A stretch of 35,397 nucleotides of DNA from Mycolicibacterium houstonense (lineage in GTDB: Bacteria; Actinomycetota; Actinomycetes; Mycobacteriales; Mycobacteriaceae). Of this stretch, positions 35,285-35,397 are shown in pieces (the first letter of the stretch is position 1; every line of letters begins with the position of its first letter). The position numbers and the translations under genes were made by a program. The notes below the pieces were generated by a model. The model saw only the letters and a program-made list of their open reading frames with translations. It was not told the origin of the DNA and made no database searches. The DNA is taken from assembly GCF_900078665.2 (NCBI RefSeq), contig NZ_LT546212.1, forward strand, positions 1-35,397. Reading direction: 5' to 3'.

Positions 35285-35318
35285 GCGGTGACGAATGGGT
35301 ACAGTGATGTGGATAGGA

Positions 35319-35339
35319 AGGCTAGCCTAAATATAGGCT
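35319..35339. repeat. Overlapping perfect palindromes beside the tRNA
   Basis: AGGCTAGCCT (35319-35328) overlaps AGCCTA-4 nt-TAGGCT (35324-35339). They lie 5 bp from the tRNA 3' end. They could be integrase or excisionase arm sites, or a regulator site. Confidence 0.45.
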
Positions 35340-35343
35340 GACC

Positions 35344-35397
35344 TGGTGGGGCGGGCGGGGCTCGAACCCGCGACCAATGGATTATGAGTCCACGGCT
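35344..35397 (-). tRNA. tRNA with CAU anticodon (Met or Ile2), 5' part outside the window
   Basis: Reading the minus strand: anticodon stem GTGGA/TCCAT with loop CTCATAA (anticodon CAT), variable loop TGGTC, T arm GCGGG-TTCGAGC-CCCGC, acceptor strand CCGCCCC, discriminator A and encoded CCA. All parts are canonical. The D arm and 5' acceptor are beyond the edge, so Met and lysidine-type Ile cannot be told apart. Its 3' end borders phage-like sequence, as at a tRNA attachment site. Confidence 0.9.

Overview
The window looks like most of a temperate siphophage genome, probably a prophage, in a GC-rich actinobacterium (Mycobacteriales such as Gordonia, Rhodococcus or Mycobacterium are a plausible level; genus not resolved). 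Supporting signs are two WhiB-type genes, heavy GTG/TTG start use, apparently leaderless promoters, and the actinophage order HNH - small terminase - large terminase - portal - MuF - scaffold - capsid - connectors - tail tube. Almost all genes read on the minus strand, mostly joined by 1-8 bp stop/start overlaps.

Right to left (direction of transcription). At 35.34-35.40 kb is the 3' part of a CAU-anticodon tRNA with encoded CCA. Prophage-like sequence starts immediately after its 3' end, so this is a likely attachment site. At 35.3-34.0 kb are paired operator-like palindromes, two copies of a repeated promoter and short early genes. At 33.7-31.9 kb is the lysogeny module: a plus-strand helix-turn-helix repressor overlapping tail-to-tail with a minus-strand multi-pass membrane protein, a divergent operator region, two micro-ORFs and an excisionase-like protein. 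At 31.7-26.2 kb is a dense string of small early genes including two WhiB proteins fused to zinc fingers and two tandem multi-HTH paralogues. At 24.8-19.6 kb lie recombination, replication and DNA modification genes: RecE-like exonuclease, replisome-organiser-like protein, beta-class adenine methyltransferase, RusA-like resolvase, HNH nuclease. At 18.9-16.1 kb are further small genes and a GIY-YIG nuclease, followed by about 530 bp with no gene but many hairpins. At 15.6-14.1 kb are small unknown genes; at 14.1-10.2 kb a glycosyltransferase/methyltransferase cluster; at 10.2-8.8 kb two HNH genes and a possible cos region; at 8.8-1 kb the packaging, head and head-tail genes, ending inside the tail-tube gene.

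Right arm and left arm are joined through the cos/terminase region, as in an integrated or circular form. Integrase, lysis, tape measure and tail tip genes would lie beyond position 1. No phage DNA polymerase is present, so replication probably borrows the host machinery.

The most striking feature is at 3.9-4.76 kb. The MuF head protein carries a 281-residue intein. The opposite strand of that same intein DNA encodes a 255-residue HTH plus Vsr/DUF559-like endonuclease filling almost the whole intein, with its own promoter-like sequence and ribosome binding site. That is a homing endonuclease gene written antisense inside the element it would mobilise. Other leads are a five-copy promoter family (CTCAAC, exactly 16 bp, then an A/T-rich hexamer), of which two copies sit exactly 7 nt before a start codon, and the structured gene-free stretch at 15.6-16.1 kb.
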